A stretch of DNA of 64,000 nucleotides from JBCCQL01 sp039414355 (lineage in GTDB: Bacteria > Planctomycetota > Planctomycetia > Pirellulales > Lacipirellulaceae), in NCBI GenBank assembly GCA_039414355.1, contig JBCDJN010000010.1, positions 1 to 64,000 of the forward strand, given 5' to 3'. Below are positions 45,589-56,287 of the stretch, in pieces. The first letter of the stretch is position 1; the number at the start of each line of letters is the position of its first letter. Made by a program: the position numbers and the translations under genes. The notes under the pieces were generated by a model. It was given only the letters and a program-made list of their open reading frames with translations, did no database searches and was not told the origin of the DNA.

Positions 45589-46461
45589 ATGACGGAACAA
45601 AGCGAAGTCTTGCTCACTCGCATGCCGTTGGCTACCCGTGCGTGGCAAACCCTGACGGGACGCCGCCGGAAACTACGGGCCCAGGTCCGCAACGCCGATG
45701 AGGGCGACGAAGGCCAATCCTGCGCCTCGCAATCTCACCGCTCGCCGCCGTCGACCATGCCAACAAGCCGCCGCGTCCTTGCCGCCGCCACGCTCGTGGC
45801 CGGCGTCACCTTGCTGCTTACCGAACTGGTGAGCGACCGGCCAACCCATGCGGTGAGCTACCAGCTAGCAGCTAGCAACAGCCCGCTTGCGAGCCAGCCA
45901 AGTGGGAGCCTGCAGGTTCCGGCTGCAGTTGTGCGTCGACTGGCTCGCGAAGGGATCGTCGCGGTTCCGACACCAGAGCGGGATGGATTCTGCGTGAGCT
46001 ATGCGGGGGACGATGCTGAGCGCGCCCACCAGGCTACGCAGGCGGCGTTCGGGTTGGCGAGGTTCCTCCGCGGACGACCGATCGACGACGCGGAACTGGC
46101 GCGTCGAGTCTACCAAGCCCAGCAGCGACTGGCGGACCTGCAACACGCGGCGGCTTCCGCCCACAGCATCCGCCTGGAGCAAAGACACCTTGCCGCGCTC
46201 TCGGGTGAGCTTCAGGCAAGGGCCGCCGGCCATCGCACGCCGGCGCCCAAGCCCATGGTGCGGCGACTCCACTTCTCACGCCGCACCGCCAACGCCCCGT
46301 GGTGGGTTGGCGGACTGTTGATTGCCGCTGGCGTTTGGTTGCTCGCTCAGGGTCGTTCGAAGCAGACCGCGTTCGCCGAGTCGGCCAACCCACGTCACGC
46401 CGACGCGGTGCTGGCAATGCCATCACGACGGCTGAAGGTTGACCGTCAGCTAGCGGCTTGA
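45589..46461 (+). CDS. Two-TM membrane protein, Wzz-like topology
   Basis: 290 residues. A basic cytoplasmic N-terminus of about 60 residues, a first transmembrane helix (VLAAATLVAGVTLLLTELV), a periplasmic region with a probable coiled coil (RRVYQAQQRLADLQHAAASA), and a second transmembrane helix near the C-terminus (WWVGGLLIAAGVWLLAQG) followed by a basic tail. This TM-periplasm-TM layout, next to an ExeA-like ATPase, resembles polysaccharide chain-length determinant proteins, but no Wzz sequence motif is clear. The start lies 21 bp from the divergent trpF start. Confidence 0.6.
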   Translation: MTEQSEVLLTRMPLATRAWQTLTGRRRKLRAQVRNADEGDEGQSCASQSHRSPPSTMPTSRRVLAAATLVAGVTLLLTELVSDRPTHAVSYQLAASNSPLASQPSGSLQVPAAVVRRLAREGIVAVPTPERDGFCVSYAGDDAERAHQATQAAFGLARFLRGRPIDDAELARRVYQAQQRLADLQHAAASAHSIRLEQRHLAALSGELQARAAGHRTPAPKPMVRRLHFSRRTANAPWWVGGLLIAAGVWLLAQGRSKQTAFAESANPRHADAVLAMPSRRLKVDRQLAA

Positions 46462-46612
46462 TCTTCCGACCGCTGCCGCACGAGTCGCCCACGCATTCGG
46501 CATGCGTGTCAGCGGCAATCATTGGAGCGGTTACGCCGCGGGCGCCGATTCCTCTCGGTGTACGCGCCGCTCATCACGCGGCCGAGGAAGACCCTCTGCA
46601 AGGAAAGCCGAG

Positions 46613-47422
46613 ATGTCCAGCGCCGGTAACGTCGCCTCCCCCAACCAGCGTGCCTTCCCCTCTCACCCGTGCGTCGACCGCTACTTCCCGTCGGCCTCAG
46701 CGGAAGAGTGCCGCAGCCGGCTGATGCGGGTGATTGAACGCGCGGATGGCCCCGCCCTGGTCATCGGCGCGCCGGGCATCGGCAAGACCATGCTCATGAA
46801 CGTCCTGGCCGGGTCGCTCGCCGATCGGCTCGACGTGGTCTCGATCACAAGCACGCAGCTCTGCACGCGGCGGGCATTGCTGCAGGCCATCTTGTTCGGC
46901 CTTGGCTTGCCCTACGCCCAGCGCGAAGAAGGGGAGCTCCGGCTCGCACTCGTCGAGCGTCTGCGCGACCAGCCAGCCGACCGAGCCGGCGTTGCGCTGC
47001 TGATTGATGAGGCTCAAGCTCTGCCTATCCGCCTCCTGGAAGAACTCCGCGTGCTCACCAATACGGTACGCAACGGGCAGCCGGTGCTGCGCCTGGTGCT
47101 GGCAGGCTCGTCCGCGCTGGAGGAGCAGTTCGCGTCGACGGAACTGGAGTCGTTCAACCAACGCCTCGCCGCGCGTTGCTACTTGGCGCCGCTCAGTTAC
47201 CAGGAGACGCACCAGTACGTTCGCGCCCACGTAGCGGCCGCCGGCGCGAACCCCGATGAGCTGTTCGCCACGGCGGCGCTCGATTGCATCTACACCGCGT
47301 GCGACGGCGTGCCGCGGCTTGTCAATCAGCTTTGCGATCGGGCGATCTTGCTGGCGGTGGACCGGGGCGTCGAGTCGATCGGCGAGCCCCTCGTGCAAGA
47401 GGCGTGGTCGGACCTGCATTAA
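46613..47422 (+). CDS. ExeA-like AAA ATPase
   Basis: 269 residues from the ATG at 46613, preceded by AAGGAAA; upstream in-frame codons encode a compositionally odd Arg/Ser-rich segment and were rejected. Walker A GAPGIGKTMLMN, Walker B VALLIDEAQALP, and LRLVLAGSSALEEQF followed by FNQRLAARCYLAPLSYQETH fit the ExeA/GspA and PEP-CTERM/EPS-associated ATPase family. CDGVPRLVNQLCDRAILLAV is the expected C-terminal lid motif. It may energise assembly of an envelope polysaccharide or secretion system with its neighbours. Confidence 0.88.
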   Translation: MSSAGNVASPNQRAFPSHPCVDRYFPSASAEECRSRLMRVIERADGPALVIGAPGIGKTMLMNVLAGSLADRLDVVSITSTQLCTRRALLQAILFGLGLPYAQREEGELRLALVERLRDQPADRAGVALLIDEAQALPIRLLEELRVLTNTVRNGQPVLRLVLAGSSALEEQFASTELESFNQRLAARCYLAPLSYQETHQYVRAHVAAAGANPDELFATAALDCIYTACDGVPRLVNQLCDRAILLAVDRGVESIGEPLVQEAWSDLH

Positions 47423-47455
47423 CTGCCCGCCCCCTGGCACACGCCGGAGGCCGCG

Positions 47456-48271
47456 ATGCCCGAGCCTGAAGCGAACGTCGTTGAGTTCGGTGTGCTTCCC
47501 GAGCCGCCCGCCGACGAGTTTGAAGCGCCGCTGGCTGCGGTTGAGTCCGAGGGCGACTGGAACGCCGACTCGGCGCTCACGGTCATAAGCCAACCGGAAC
47601 TCGCACCAGCGAGCATCGAGCCCGAGCCGAGCGAGACTGTTTCGGAGCCAGACGTTAAAGCCGTGGTCCAGTTGGATCAGCCCGCCCCCGCGCCGGACAT
47701 CGACGTGGCGCCGCTTCCCGTTCCCGACCCGGTTTCGACACCCGTCGTCGAGCTCAAGCCCGAGACGGTTCCTACGTCCGCCGCGCTGACCGAATCGCTC
47801 GAGCCGACGCCCGACGCGGCGTCGCTGTTCGGCGACGAGTTCGACGACGAGGAGCTGGTGATCGATCGTTTCGCGTCGCTTGAGTTCGCGGTAGCCAACT
47901 CAACTTCGGTAGCGACGCTGGACGCCGAGCAGACGTTCGCGGCCATCACCACGACAGAGGCAGCCCCGCCAGCCGTGTCATCGGACGCGTGCTGCGGCCG
48001 CGGGTCGTGTCAGGATGCTTGTGATTTGGGGGCGCCAAGCGAGAGTCTCGAAGCCGCTGAGCCCGAACTGGTGCAGGTGCTTCCGATGACGGTCGTATCG
48101 ACCGAGCCGGCTGAGGTATCGGCGGCAACCGAGGCGGAAGGGCAAGCCAACGAGTTGCTCGGGGGCGTGCTGATCATCGAGCCCGAGCCCACCGAGCCCG
48201 CTAACCCGGCGCCGGAAGCGGAGCGGCGTGAGTACCGACAACTCTTCGCAAGCCTCCGCCGGGAAGGCTGA
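47456..48271 (+). CDS. Acidic Pro/Glu-rich protein of unknown function
   Basis: 271 residues, strongly acidic and low-complexity (repeated PEP, EPEPTEP, VPDPVSTP segments), predicted mostly disordered. A Cys cluster DACCGRGSCQDACDLG sits at about residues 178-193, and the C-terminus becomes more ordered and basic (ERREYRQLFASLRREG). No domain recognised. It lies 33 bp after the ExeA-like gene and 3 bp before the next gene, so it belongs to the same operon; a linker or adaptor for the ATPase is speculation. Confidence 0.65.
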   Translation: MPEPEANVVEFGVLPEPPADEFEAPLAAVESEGDWNADSALTVISQPELAPASIEPEPSETVSEPDVKAVVQLDQPAPAPDIDVAPLPVPDPVSTPVVELKPETVPTSAALTESLEPTPDAASLFGDEFDDEELVIDRFASLEFAVANSTSVATLDAEQTFAAITTTEAAPPAVSSDACCGRGSCQDACDLGAPSESLEAAEPELVQVLPMTVVSTEPAEVSAATEAEGQANELLGGVLIIEPEPTEPANPAPEAERREYRQLFASLRREG

Positions 48272-48274
48272 TCG

Positions 48275-48859
48275 ATGACGCCCCTTTCGGCAGCCCTGCG
48301 GAAGATCGCGGATCGCCCGACGCCGGAGCGTGCCGTCGACGTCGAGCTGTCAGCGAACGACACGCTGCCGCCTAGCGTGAGCGAAGCCGAGGTGGCCGCG
48401 GAGGTCAATCGACGCGTTTACCTCTACTGTGCCGCGCCTTGCGACAGCCAGATCGCCCAACAGGCCGCGCGGCAGGAGTGTGACGCGGTCTTCACGCTTG
48501 TTCCCTCGGCGATTTCGGCGGGCAGCCTCGCTAGCCCGAGTGTTTACGCCGAGCCAAACGCGCGGGCGGCTGACTCAGGCGGAAGCCCCATTGAGCCCAC
48601 GAGTTTGCCTCTGGTCGACGGCGAGGTTCAGCCGCGGCACTGGGTGCGGTTCCTCGACCAATGCCGGCAGGGCCAGCCGGTCACGGGCTTGGTGTCGGCC
48701 ACGCGTTCGCGGGCTTGGCTTGCCTGGCTAGCTTCGCGTTGCGACGGCGCCTTCGTCGTCGCCTCACCCTCGAGGCTCGGCCCCGAAACTCGCCGGCTGG
48801 CGTGGCGGCTGCGACAGGTCCGCAGCGATGCGACCTGTCTCACCGTTGAAGCCGCCTAG
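48275..48859 (+). CDS. Unknown protein, possible remnant of a BY-kinase-like domain
   Basis: 194 residues. The N-terminus MTPLSAALRKIADRPTPE is typical of short exopolysaccharide-operon proteins. The C-terminal half (HWVRFLDQCRQGQPVTGLVS, SRCDGAFVVASPSRLGPETR) recalls the last strands of bacterial tyrosine kinases and MinD-like proteins, where a 'D.v.lV' strand precedes a helix, but no Walker motif is present. It is the fourth gene of the operon with the Wzz-like and ExeA-like genes. I do not recognise a family; the kinase comparison is weak. Confidence 0.55.
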   Translation: MTPLSAALRKIADRPTPERAVDVELSANDTLPPSVSEAEVAAEVNRRVYLYCAAPCDSQIAQQAARQECDAVFTLVPSAISAGSLASPSVYAEPNARAADSGGSPIEPTSLPLVDGEVQPRHWVRFLDQCRQGQPVTGLVSATRSRAWLAWLASRCDGAFVVASPSRLGPETRRLAWRLRQVRSDATCLTVEAA

Positions 48860-48948
48860 GTGCTCCGCGGAATGCCGCGCGAACTCTCTACCAACGCCCT
48901 CCCCTTCTGCTTACTATCGGGTTCGTCAACTCAAAGCCTGGGGGAGTT

Positions 48949-49740
48949 ATGGCGCTCAAGATTAGCTGCCCAGAGTGCGGCAAGCAGCTCAAGATCACCA
49001 TCGAGCACGCCGGCAAGCGAGCCAAGTGCAGCGGCTGCGGCAATACGATTCGGCTGCCAAGCCGCGAGAAGATCGAGGCGCACCTCGCCGGCATGTCGGC
49101 CGGCGCCGCGGCCCCTGCAACGCCGCCCCCACCACCGGCGCCGTCGCCCCCGCCCGCTCCTGCCGCCGAGGAGCCGGCGTGGGATGACGATTTCAACCTC
49201 GACGAGCCGCTGGCGGGGGGAGCCTCAACCGAGAGCATTGGCGCCAACCCGTTCGCGTCACCAATCGCGGCGGACTCCACGTCGCTGCCCGATCCGACGA
49301 GTCCTACAGGCCGCCTGGAGTACGCGGGCTTCGGCACCCGGTGGGTTGCGGCGATCATCGACGGTCTCATTCTCATCGGGCTTAACCTAGGTATTGGTTT
49401 CGCGTTCGGCATTGCGTGGTTCGCCATGTTTGGGGATGGCGGAGGGGACGGGTCGGCGCTCGAACTCTTCGCCAACGTGATTGGGTTCGTCGTTCAGCTC
49501 TTGTACTTCGCTGGCTTGGAGAGTTCCGCGAAGGGGGCAACACTTGGCAAGCAGGCTATGGGAATCCGTGTCGTCAGCACGTCCGGCGAGAGGATTAGCT
49601 TTTTGCGAGCCGTGGGGCGGTGGTTCGCGGAGTTTCTCTCCGCTTTGATTTTGATGATCGGCTTTCTCATGGCCGCCTTCACCGAGCGTAAGCAGGCCCT
49701 GCACGATATCATCGCCGGGACGCTCGTGGTCAAAGCGTGA
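48949..49740 (+). CDS. RDD-family membrane protein with N-terminal zinc ribbon
   Basis: 263 residues. The N-terminus has a zinc-ribbon-like pair of Cys-x-x-Cys motifs (CPECGKQ, CSGCGN). A Pro/Ala-rich linker follows (PPPPPAPSPPPAPA), then an RDD domain: YAGFGTRWVAAIIDGLILIG, a second hydrophobic stretch, GATLGKQAMGIRVVS with the conserved K-x-x-x-G-I-R, and a C-terminal pair ending HDIIAGTLVV. RDD proteins are small membrane proteins, some implicated in ion exchange. The stop overlaps the start of the next gene (GTGA). Confidence 0.92.
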   Translation: MALKISCPECGKQLKITIEHAGKRAKCSGCGNTIRLPSREKIEAHLAGMSAGAAAPATPPPPPAPSPPPAPAAEEPAWDDDFNLDEPLAGGASTESIGANPFASPIAADSTSLPDPTSPTGRLEYAGFGTRWVAAIIDGLILIGLNLGIGFAFGIAWFAMFGDGGGDGSALELFANVIGFVVQLLYFAGLESSAKGATLGKQAMGIRVVSTSGERISFLRAVGRWFAEFLSALILMIGFLMAAFTERKQALHDIIAGTLVVKA

Positions 49741-50456
49741 GCGATACCAAGACGCTGGTCGCCGTGGCGACCTACAACGAGATTGAGACCCTGCCGACGC
49801 TCGTTGAAGCGATCCAGCAGCAGTTGCCCGGCGCCGACATCTTGGTGGTGGACGACAACTCGCCCGATGGTACCGGCCGGTGGTGCGACGCGCGGGCGGC
49901 TACCGACCAACGCGTCACCTGCCTGCATCGGCCAGGCAAGTTGGGGTTGGGCTCGGCAACGGTGGCGGCGTTCGGGCACGCCATCGATCGCGGCTACGAA
50001 TCCGTTGTCACCATGGACGCCGATTGGAGTCACGACCCCGACGCGCTGCCCGCGCTTGTCGCCGGGCTCAACAGGGCCGACGTCGCCATCGGCTCCCGCT
50101 ACTGCCGCGGCGGGCGGATCGACGGCTGGCCGGTGCATCGCCGCGTGGCGAGCCGGCTGATGAACTGGGCGTCACGCCTCGCCCTCGGCGTGCCGGCCAG
50201 CGACACCAGCGGCGCGTTCCGTGCTTACCGCGTTGAGTCTCTGAAGCGGATCGACCTGGGCGATTTGCAGGAGACGGGCTACGCCTACCTGGAAGAAATC
50301 GTCTGGCGGCTGCACCACGCCGGGGCGGCCTTCACGGAAACGCCCATCACGTTTCGCGACCGCCGGGCCGGCGCCTCGAAGACCGGGCTCGGCGAGTTGG
50401 GCGGCAAGCTGAGGATGCTCGCCCGCTTCGGGTTTCGCCGGCCGCCTGCCGCTTAG
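49737..50456 (+). CDS. Polyprenol-phosphate mannosyltransferase-like glycosyltransferase (GT2)
   Basis: 239 residues without membrane segments. A GT-A fold with VAVATYNEIETLPTLVEAI, ILVVDDNSPDGTGRWCDARA, LGLGSATVAAFGHAIDRGYE, the catalytic DAD motif (VTMDADWSHDPDALPALVAG), IGSRYCRGGRIDGWPVHRR, and ETPITFRDRRAGASK. The whole pattern matches dolichol/polyprenol-phosphate mannose synthase-type enzymes of GT2, which load lipid carriers with sugar. The actual sugar is not certain. GTG start overlapping the RDD gene stop, so translationally coupled. Confidence 0.92.
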   Translation: MSDTKTLVAVATYNEIETLPTLVEAIQQQLPGADILVVDDNSPDGTGRWCDARAATDQRVTCLHRPGKLGLGSATVAAFGHAIDRGYESVVTMDADWSHDPDALPALVAGLNRADVAIGSRYCRGGRIDGWPVHRRVASRLMNWASRLALGVPASDTSGAFRAYRVESLKRIDLGDLQETGYAYLEEIVWRLHHAGAAFTETPITFRDRRAGASKTGLGELGGKLRMLARFGFRRPPAA

Positions 50457-50612
50457 GGCGTCATCGGTTCGAGTTCTTCCGCCTTTGCGGGTACTGGGGA
50501 GCGTCCGGCGGCCCCCATGCATCTCGGCACAGGCTCGGCCCAAACCCGCGACGTACGGTTGTCGGCGTGGCGTCGGCGCTGCGCTCACCGCTAACCGCCC
50601 GGAGCCGAGCCC

Positions 50613-51836
50613 GTGTCCCAGTCGCCCTCGACCGATCCTTCCGCCAAGCGGATTGGCATCCTCACCGCCGGCGGCGACTGCCCCGGCCTGAACGCCGTGA
50701 TCCGCGGCGCCGTGAAGAGCTGCCATCAACTGGGTTACGACTGCGTGGGATTCCTCAAGGGCTACGAAGGCCTGCACGACCCCGTGCAGTACGTGCACCT
50801 GACGCCCGCCAGCACCAAGGGGATCCTCAATCAGGGCGGAACGATCCTCGGTTCGACCAACAAGGGTCGGTTCTGCGCTCTCTCGGGCGTGAACGACCGC
50901 GTAGAGGTTCGGCCCGAGCTGATCGACGGCGTCAAGCAAACCGTCAAGCAGCTCAGCATCGACGGGTTGATCTGCGTGGGCGGCGACGGCTCGTTGGCGA
51001 TCGCCCAGCAACTGCACGAGCACGGTGTGCCGGTTGTTGGCGTGCCGAAGACGATTGACAACGACCTCTCGGCGACTGCCTTCACCTTTGGGTTCGATAG
51101 CGCGATTGCCTGCGCGACCGACGCCCTCGACCGGCTGCAAACCACCGCCGCCAGTCATGAACGGATCATGGTCCTCGAGGTGATGGGACGCCACGCGGGG
51201 TGGATCGCCCTGCACTCGGGCATCGCCGGCGGCGGCGACGTGATTCTCATCCCCGAGATCGACTGGAACTACGACCACCTCTGCCACAAGATCCTCTACC
51301 GTCAGAGCACCGGCAAGAAGTTCACGCTGGTCGTCGTCGCCGAGGGCGCGCACCTGCCGGGCGGCGACGTTGTTGGGCGGCACGCCGATGGCAACCAGCA
51401 GATCAAGCTGGGCGGCATCGGCAAGGCCGTGGCGGACGAGATCGAGCGGCGGCTGCATCGCGAAACCAGAGTCTGCGTTTTGGGGCACCTGCAGCGGGGC
51501 GGCTCGCCAACGACATTCGACCGGGTGCTTGCCACGCAGTTCGGCGCCCACGCGGTGCGGCTTGTCGTTCAGGGACGCTTCGGCGAGATGATCTGCAGCC
51601 GCCCGCCGGAGATGACCAGCGTGCCCATCGCCGAGGCGGTGCACAACATCCGGCAAGTCGACCCGCACGGCCCCGCGGTGAAGGCGGCTCGGGCGCTCGG
51701 CATCAGCTTCGGCGACCGCCCGGCCGACGCCACCTCCAGCGGCGTCTTTGTCACCTGCCAGTCGGCGCCGAGGCGATCGGCCGAAGCGATGCTGGACGAA
51801 GCCGCCTGCGAGCTCGACGCCGTGCTTGCGGAGTAG
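50613..51836 (+). CDS. pfkA: 6-phosphofructokinase
   Basis: 407 residues. Phosphorylates fructose 6-phosphate in glycolysis, or a PPi-linked variant. Motifs: RIGILTAGGDCPGLNAVIRG, the ATP/PPi site LICVGGDGSLAIAQQL, the catalytic VPKTIDNDL with two Asp, EVMGRHAGWIALHSGI, and GHLQRGGSPTTFDRVLATQF. Gly in GGDGS (E. coli position 104) favours ATP, while Lys in PKTIDND (position 124) is the residue associated with PPi-using enzymes; this Gly/Lys combination occurs in group III PFKs. GTG start, 50 bp before the aldo/keto reductase gene. Confidence 0.96.
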   Translation: MSQSPSTDPSAKRIGILTAGGDCPGLNAVIRGAVKSCHQLGYDCVGFLKGYEGLHDPVQYVHLTPASTKGILNQGGTILGSTNKGRFCALSGVNDRVEVRPELIDGVKQTVKQLSIDGLICVGGDGSLAIAQQLHEHGVPVVGVPKTIDNDLSATAFTFGFDSAIACATDALDRLQTTAASHERIMVLEVMGRHAGWIALHSGIAGGGDVILIPEIDWNYDHLCHKILYRQSTGKKFTLVVVAEGAHLPGGDVVGRHADGNQQIKLGGIGKAVADEIERRLHRETRVCVLGHLQRGGSPTTFDRVLATQFGAHAVRLVVQGRFGEMICSRPPEMTSVPIAEAVHNIRQVDPHGPAVKAARALGISFGDRPADATSSGVFVTCQSAPRRSAEAMLDEAACELDAVLAE

Positions 51837-51886
51837 AAGAAAGTGATCGCTTGCCGCTCGGCGCCTGGTCACGTACGCTCCGCGAC

Positions 51887-53101
51887 ATGATCTACCGACG
51901 CTTCGGCCGCACCAATCTCTCCATGCCCGTCTTCAGTTGTGGCGGCATGCGCTACCAGCAGACCTGGGACGATGCGCTGCTGGATGTTGTTGAGGACGAA
52001 AACCAGCGCAACCTCGAGGCGACTATCCGCCGCGCCCTCGAGCTGGGAATCAACCACATCGAGACCGCCCGCGGCTACGGCACCAGCGAGCGGCAACTGG
52101 GCGTCTGTTTCGAGAAGCTCTTCGCCGAGGGCGTGCGGCGCGAAGACCTGATCATCCAGTCAAAGATCGGACCAGGACCGGACGCCGAGCTGTTCCGCAA
52201 GCACGTGCTCGAGTCGCTCGAGCGGCTGCGCGTTGACTACATCGACCTGCTCGGCTTGCACGGCATCAACACGCACCGGCTCATGTGGCAGTCGGTGCGG
52301 CCCGGCGGGTGTTTGGAGGTGGCGCGGCAGCTGCAGGCGGAGGGCAAGGTTCGGCAAGTCGGCTTCTCGACGCACGGGCCCACCGACCAGATCGTTGATA
52401 CGCTGGCGTGCGACCTGCACGGCGGATTCGACTACGTCAATCTGCACTGGTACTACATCTACCAGCAGAACTGGGCCGCGGTGGAAGAGGCGACCCGACG
52501 CGACATCGGCGTCTTCATCATCTCGCCCGCCGATAAGGGCGGCATGCTCTACAAGCCCACGCCGAAGCTCGTCGAACTCTGCAAGCCTCTGCACCCAATC
52601 GTGTTCAACAGCTTGTTCTGCCTAAGCCACCCCCAGGTGCACACGCTGAGCATCGGCGCCGCGCGGCCGAGCGACTTTGACCTTCAGGTCTCCTCGCTCG
52701 AACTGCTCGACACGGCGGGCGACGTGCTGCCGGCGATCGAAGACAAGCTCCGTGCAGCGATGCACGAGACCGTGGGCCGAGACTACGCCGAGCGGCTCTT
52801 CGAAGGCCTGCCCGACTGGGAACTCACGCCCGGCCGGATGAACATTGGCATCATGCTCTGGCTGCGGGGGCTCGCCCTGGCGTACGACATGACCGAGTAC
52901 GGGCAGATGCGCTACAACCTGCTGGGAAACGGCGGCCATTGGTTCCCCGGGTTGAACGCGGCGCACGTGGGCTCGCTCGACCCGGACGAGCTGGCAAAGG
53001 CCGTGAAGGACTCTCCTTTTTCCGAGCAGATTCCCGCCTTGCTTCAGGAAACACACGGCCTGCTCGGCGGGGCCGAAGTGAAACGCCTAAGCCAGTCTTG
53101 A
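51887..53101 (+). CDS. Aldo/keto reductase
   Basis: 404 residues from the ATG at 51887. TIM-barrel NAD(P)H oxidoreductase: RRFGRTNLSMPVFSCGGMR, INHIETARGYGTSERQLG, DLIIQSKIGP, LRVDYIDLLGLHGIN and VRQVGFSTHGPTDQI. The catalytic tetrad reads Glu (in place of Asp) - Tyr - Lys - His, a substitution seen in IETARGYG. The C-terminal 120 residues (LLDTAGDVLPAIEDKLR, FEGLPDWELTPGRMNIGIML) extend beyond the barrel and resemble the iron-sulfur AKR subgroup, but without the Cys cluster. Physiological substrate unknown. Probably co-transcribed with pfkA. Confidence 0.93.
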   Translation: MIYRRFGRTNLSMPVFSCGGMRYQQTWDDALLDVVEDENQRNLEATIRRALELGINHIETARGYGTSERQLGVCFEKLFAEGVRREDLIIQSKIGPGPDAELFRKHVLESLERLRVDYIDLLGLHGINTHRLMWQSVRPGGCLEVARQLQAEGKVRQVGFSTHGPTDQIVDTLACDLHGGFDYVNLHWYYIYQQNWAAVEEATRRDIGVFIISPADKGGMLYKPTPKLVELCKPLHPIVFNSLFCLSHPQVHTLSIGAARPSDFDLQVSSLELLDTAGDVLPAIEDKLRAAMHETVGRDYAERLFEGLPDWELTPGRMNIGIMLWLRGLALAYDMTEYGQMRYNLLGNGGHWFPGLNAAHVGSLDPDELAKAVKDSPFSEQIPALLQETHGLLGGAEVKRLSQS

Positions 53102-53245
53102 CGAAACTGGCCGCGACGCCGGCGCGGCCATCGGCTACGGTTCGCCGGCTTTCTTCGGTTTCTTTGGCATGCATTCCTGTGTTTTCTCGCTTTGGTTGGT
53201 AGCGGAGGGCGTTGCAATCACACCATGGCTGCGGGGATTCCAGGA

Positions 53246-54238
53246 ATGATGCGTTACGCAAGGCTTGCGTTTGTCGCGATTTGGCTGCTTCTGGTCGTGT
53301 CCGCGTGTCCGCCGGCGGCGGCCGGCGAGCTGATTGCCAGCTACGACGCCGGGCAGGGCCCAACGGCATGGTCGCCTGGCGTTTGGGGCTGGCAGGCCTG
53401 GGATGTTTTTGGGACCGAGGGGCGGTCGGTCAGCGACCCCTCGGCGGGTGGACCGGCTTGGCAGGTTGCTGATCGCGCTGGCGATCGCCGCGGCCCCCGC
53501 TACCTGCAGGGCTTGCCCGTACATCTGCTGGGACGTGTTGACTCCGAGGGCTGGCGACTCTCAGCGGAACTGCGGATTGTCGACCCCGGCGGAACTCCGT
53601 CGATGGGCTTCTCCGTCTACCACGACCGCAAGGCGTACCTGGTCACCCTCGGGCGGAGCCCACAATCGGGCTGGCTGGAAGCCTCGCTCTTCGACACCCA
53701 GCAGGGTCTATCGATCGTCCGACCGCTCGCTCCGCCGAGCCAGCTCAACGACTACCACGACTTCGACCTAACCTGGTCACCTGCGACGGGCCTCGCGTCG
53801 CTGTTCTTCGGAGGCCAGCTGATCGCGTCGTGGGATGGCGTTCCATCGACCCACTCCGCTGTCGAGAACAACTTCCAGTTCGGCGCGACAACGCCCTTTG
53901 GCAACGGCACGATGAACGTGCGTTCGGTTGAGTTCGCCATCGCCGACCCGCCCGGGCTGCCTGGCGACTACAACGGCGACGGCGCGGTTGACGCCGCCGA
54001 CTTCACCGTGTGGCGTGACAACCTGGGCACGGCCTTCGCCGGCGCCGATGGCAACAGCGACGGCATCGTTAACACGGCCGACTACCAAGTCTGGCGTAAC
54101 AATCTGGGCCGGCGTGCCGGGGCGGCAACCGCCGCGGTCGCAGCCCCCGAGCCCTCAGCCGCCGCGGTGTTAACGCTCGCGGCGGTGGCGTGCGGCTTGC
54201 GCAGCCGTGGCGGGTGGCCTGCGTGTTTGGCGGTTTGA
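53246..54238 (+). CDS. Secreted LamG-like protein with dockerin-like and PEP-CTERM segments
   Basis: About 330 residues; the ATG at 53246 (AGGA directly upstream, second ATG at 53249) begins the signal peptide MMRYARLAFVAIWLLLVVSA. The mature part is a concanavalin/LamG-like beta-sandwich (GWRLSAELRIVDPGGTPSMG, FDLTWSPATGLASLFFGGQ). Two dockerin loops (GDYNGDGAVDAADFTVWRDN, GNSDGIVNTADYQVWRNNLG) and a tail APEPSAAAVL with a hydrophobic stretch follow. The last residues (GGWPACLAV) lack the usual terminal Arg cluster, so the true stop may have been lost. A start at 53225 is also possible. Confidence 0.75.
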   Translation: MMRYARLAFVAIWLLLVVSACPPAAAGELIASYDAGQGPTAWSPGVWGWQAWDVFGTEGRSVSDPSAGGPAWQVADRAGDRRGPRYLQGLPVHLLGRVDSEGWRLSAELRIVDPGGTPSMGFSVYHDRKAYLVTLGRSPQSGWLEASLFDTQQGLSIVRPLAPPSQLNDYHDFDLTWSPATGLASLFFGGQLIASWDGVPSTHSAVENNFQFGATTPFGNGTMNVRSVEFAIADPPGLPGDYNGDGAVDAADFTVWRDNLGTAFAGADGNSDGIVNTADYQVWRNNLGRRAGAATAAVAAPEPSAAAVLTLAAVACGLRSRGGWPACLAV

Positions 54239-54331
54239 CAGGCCGCCGCGCGGGCCGGCACAATCTTAGGCTCTCGTCGACGGTCTCGTCGCCACCGTCT
54301 TGTTCGCCCAGGCGCTTCCGGAGCCACGCGT

Positions 54332-56287
<1,956 letters not shown>

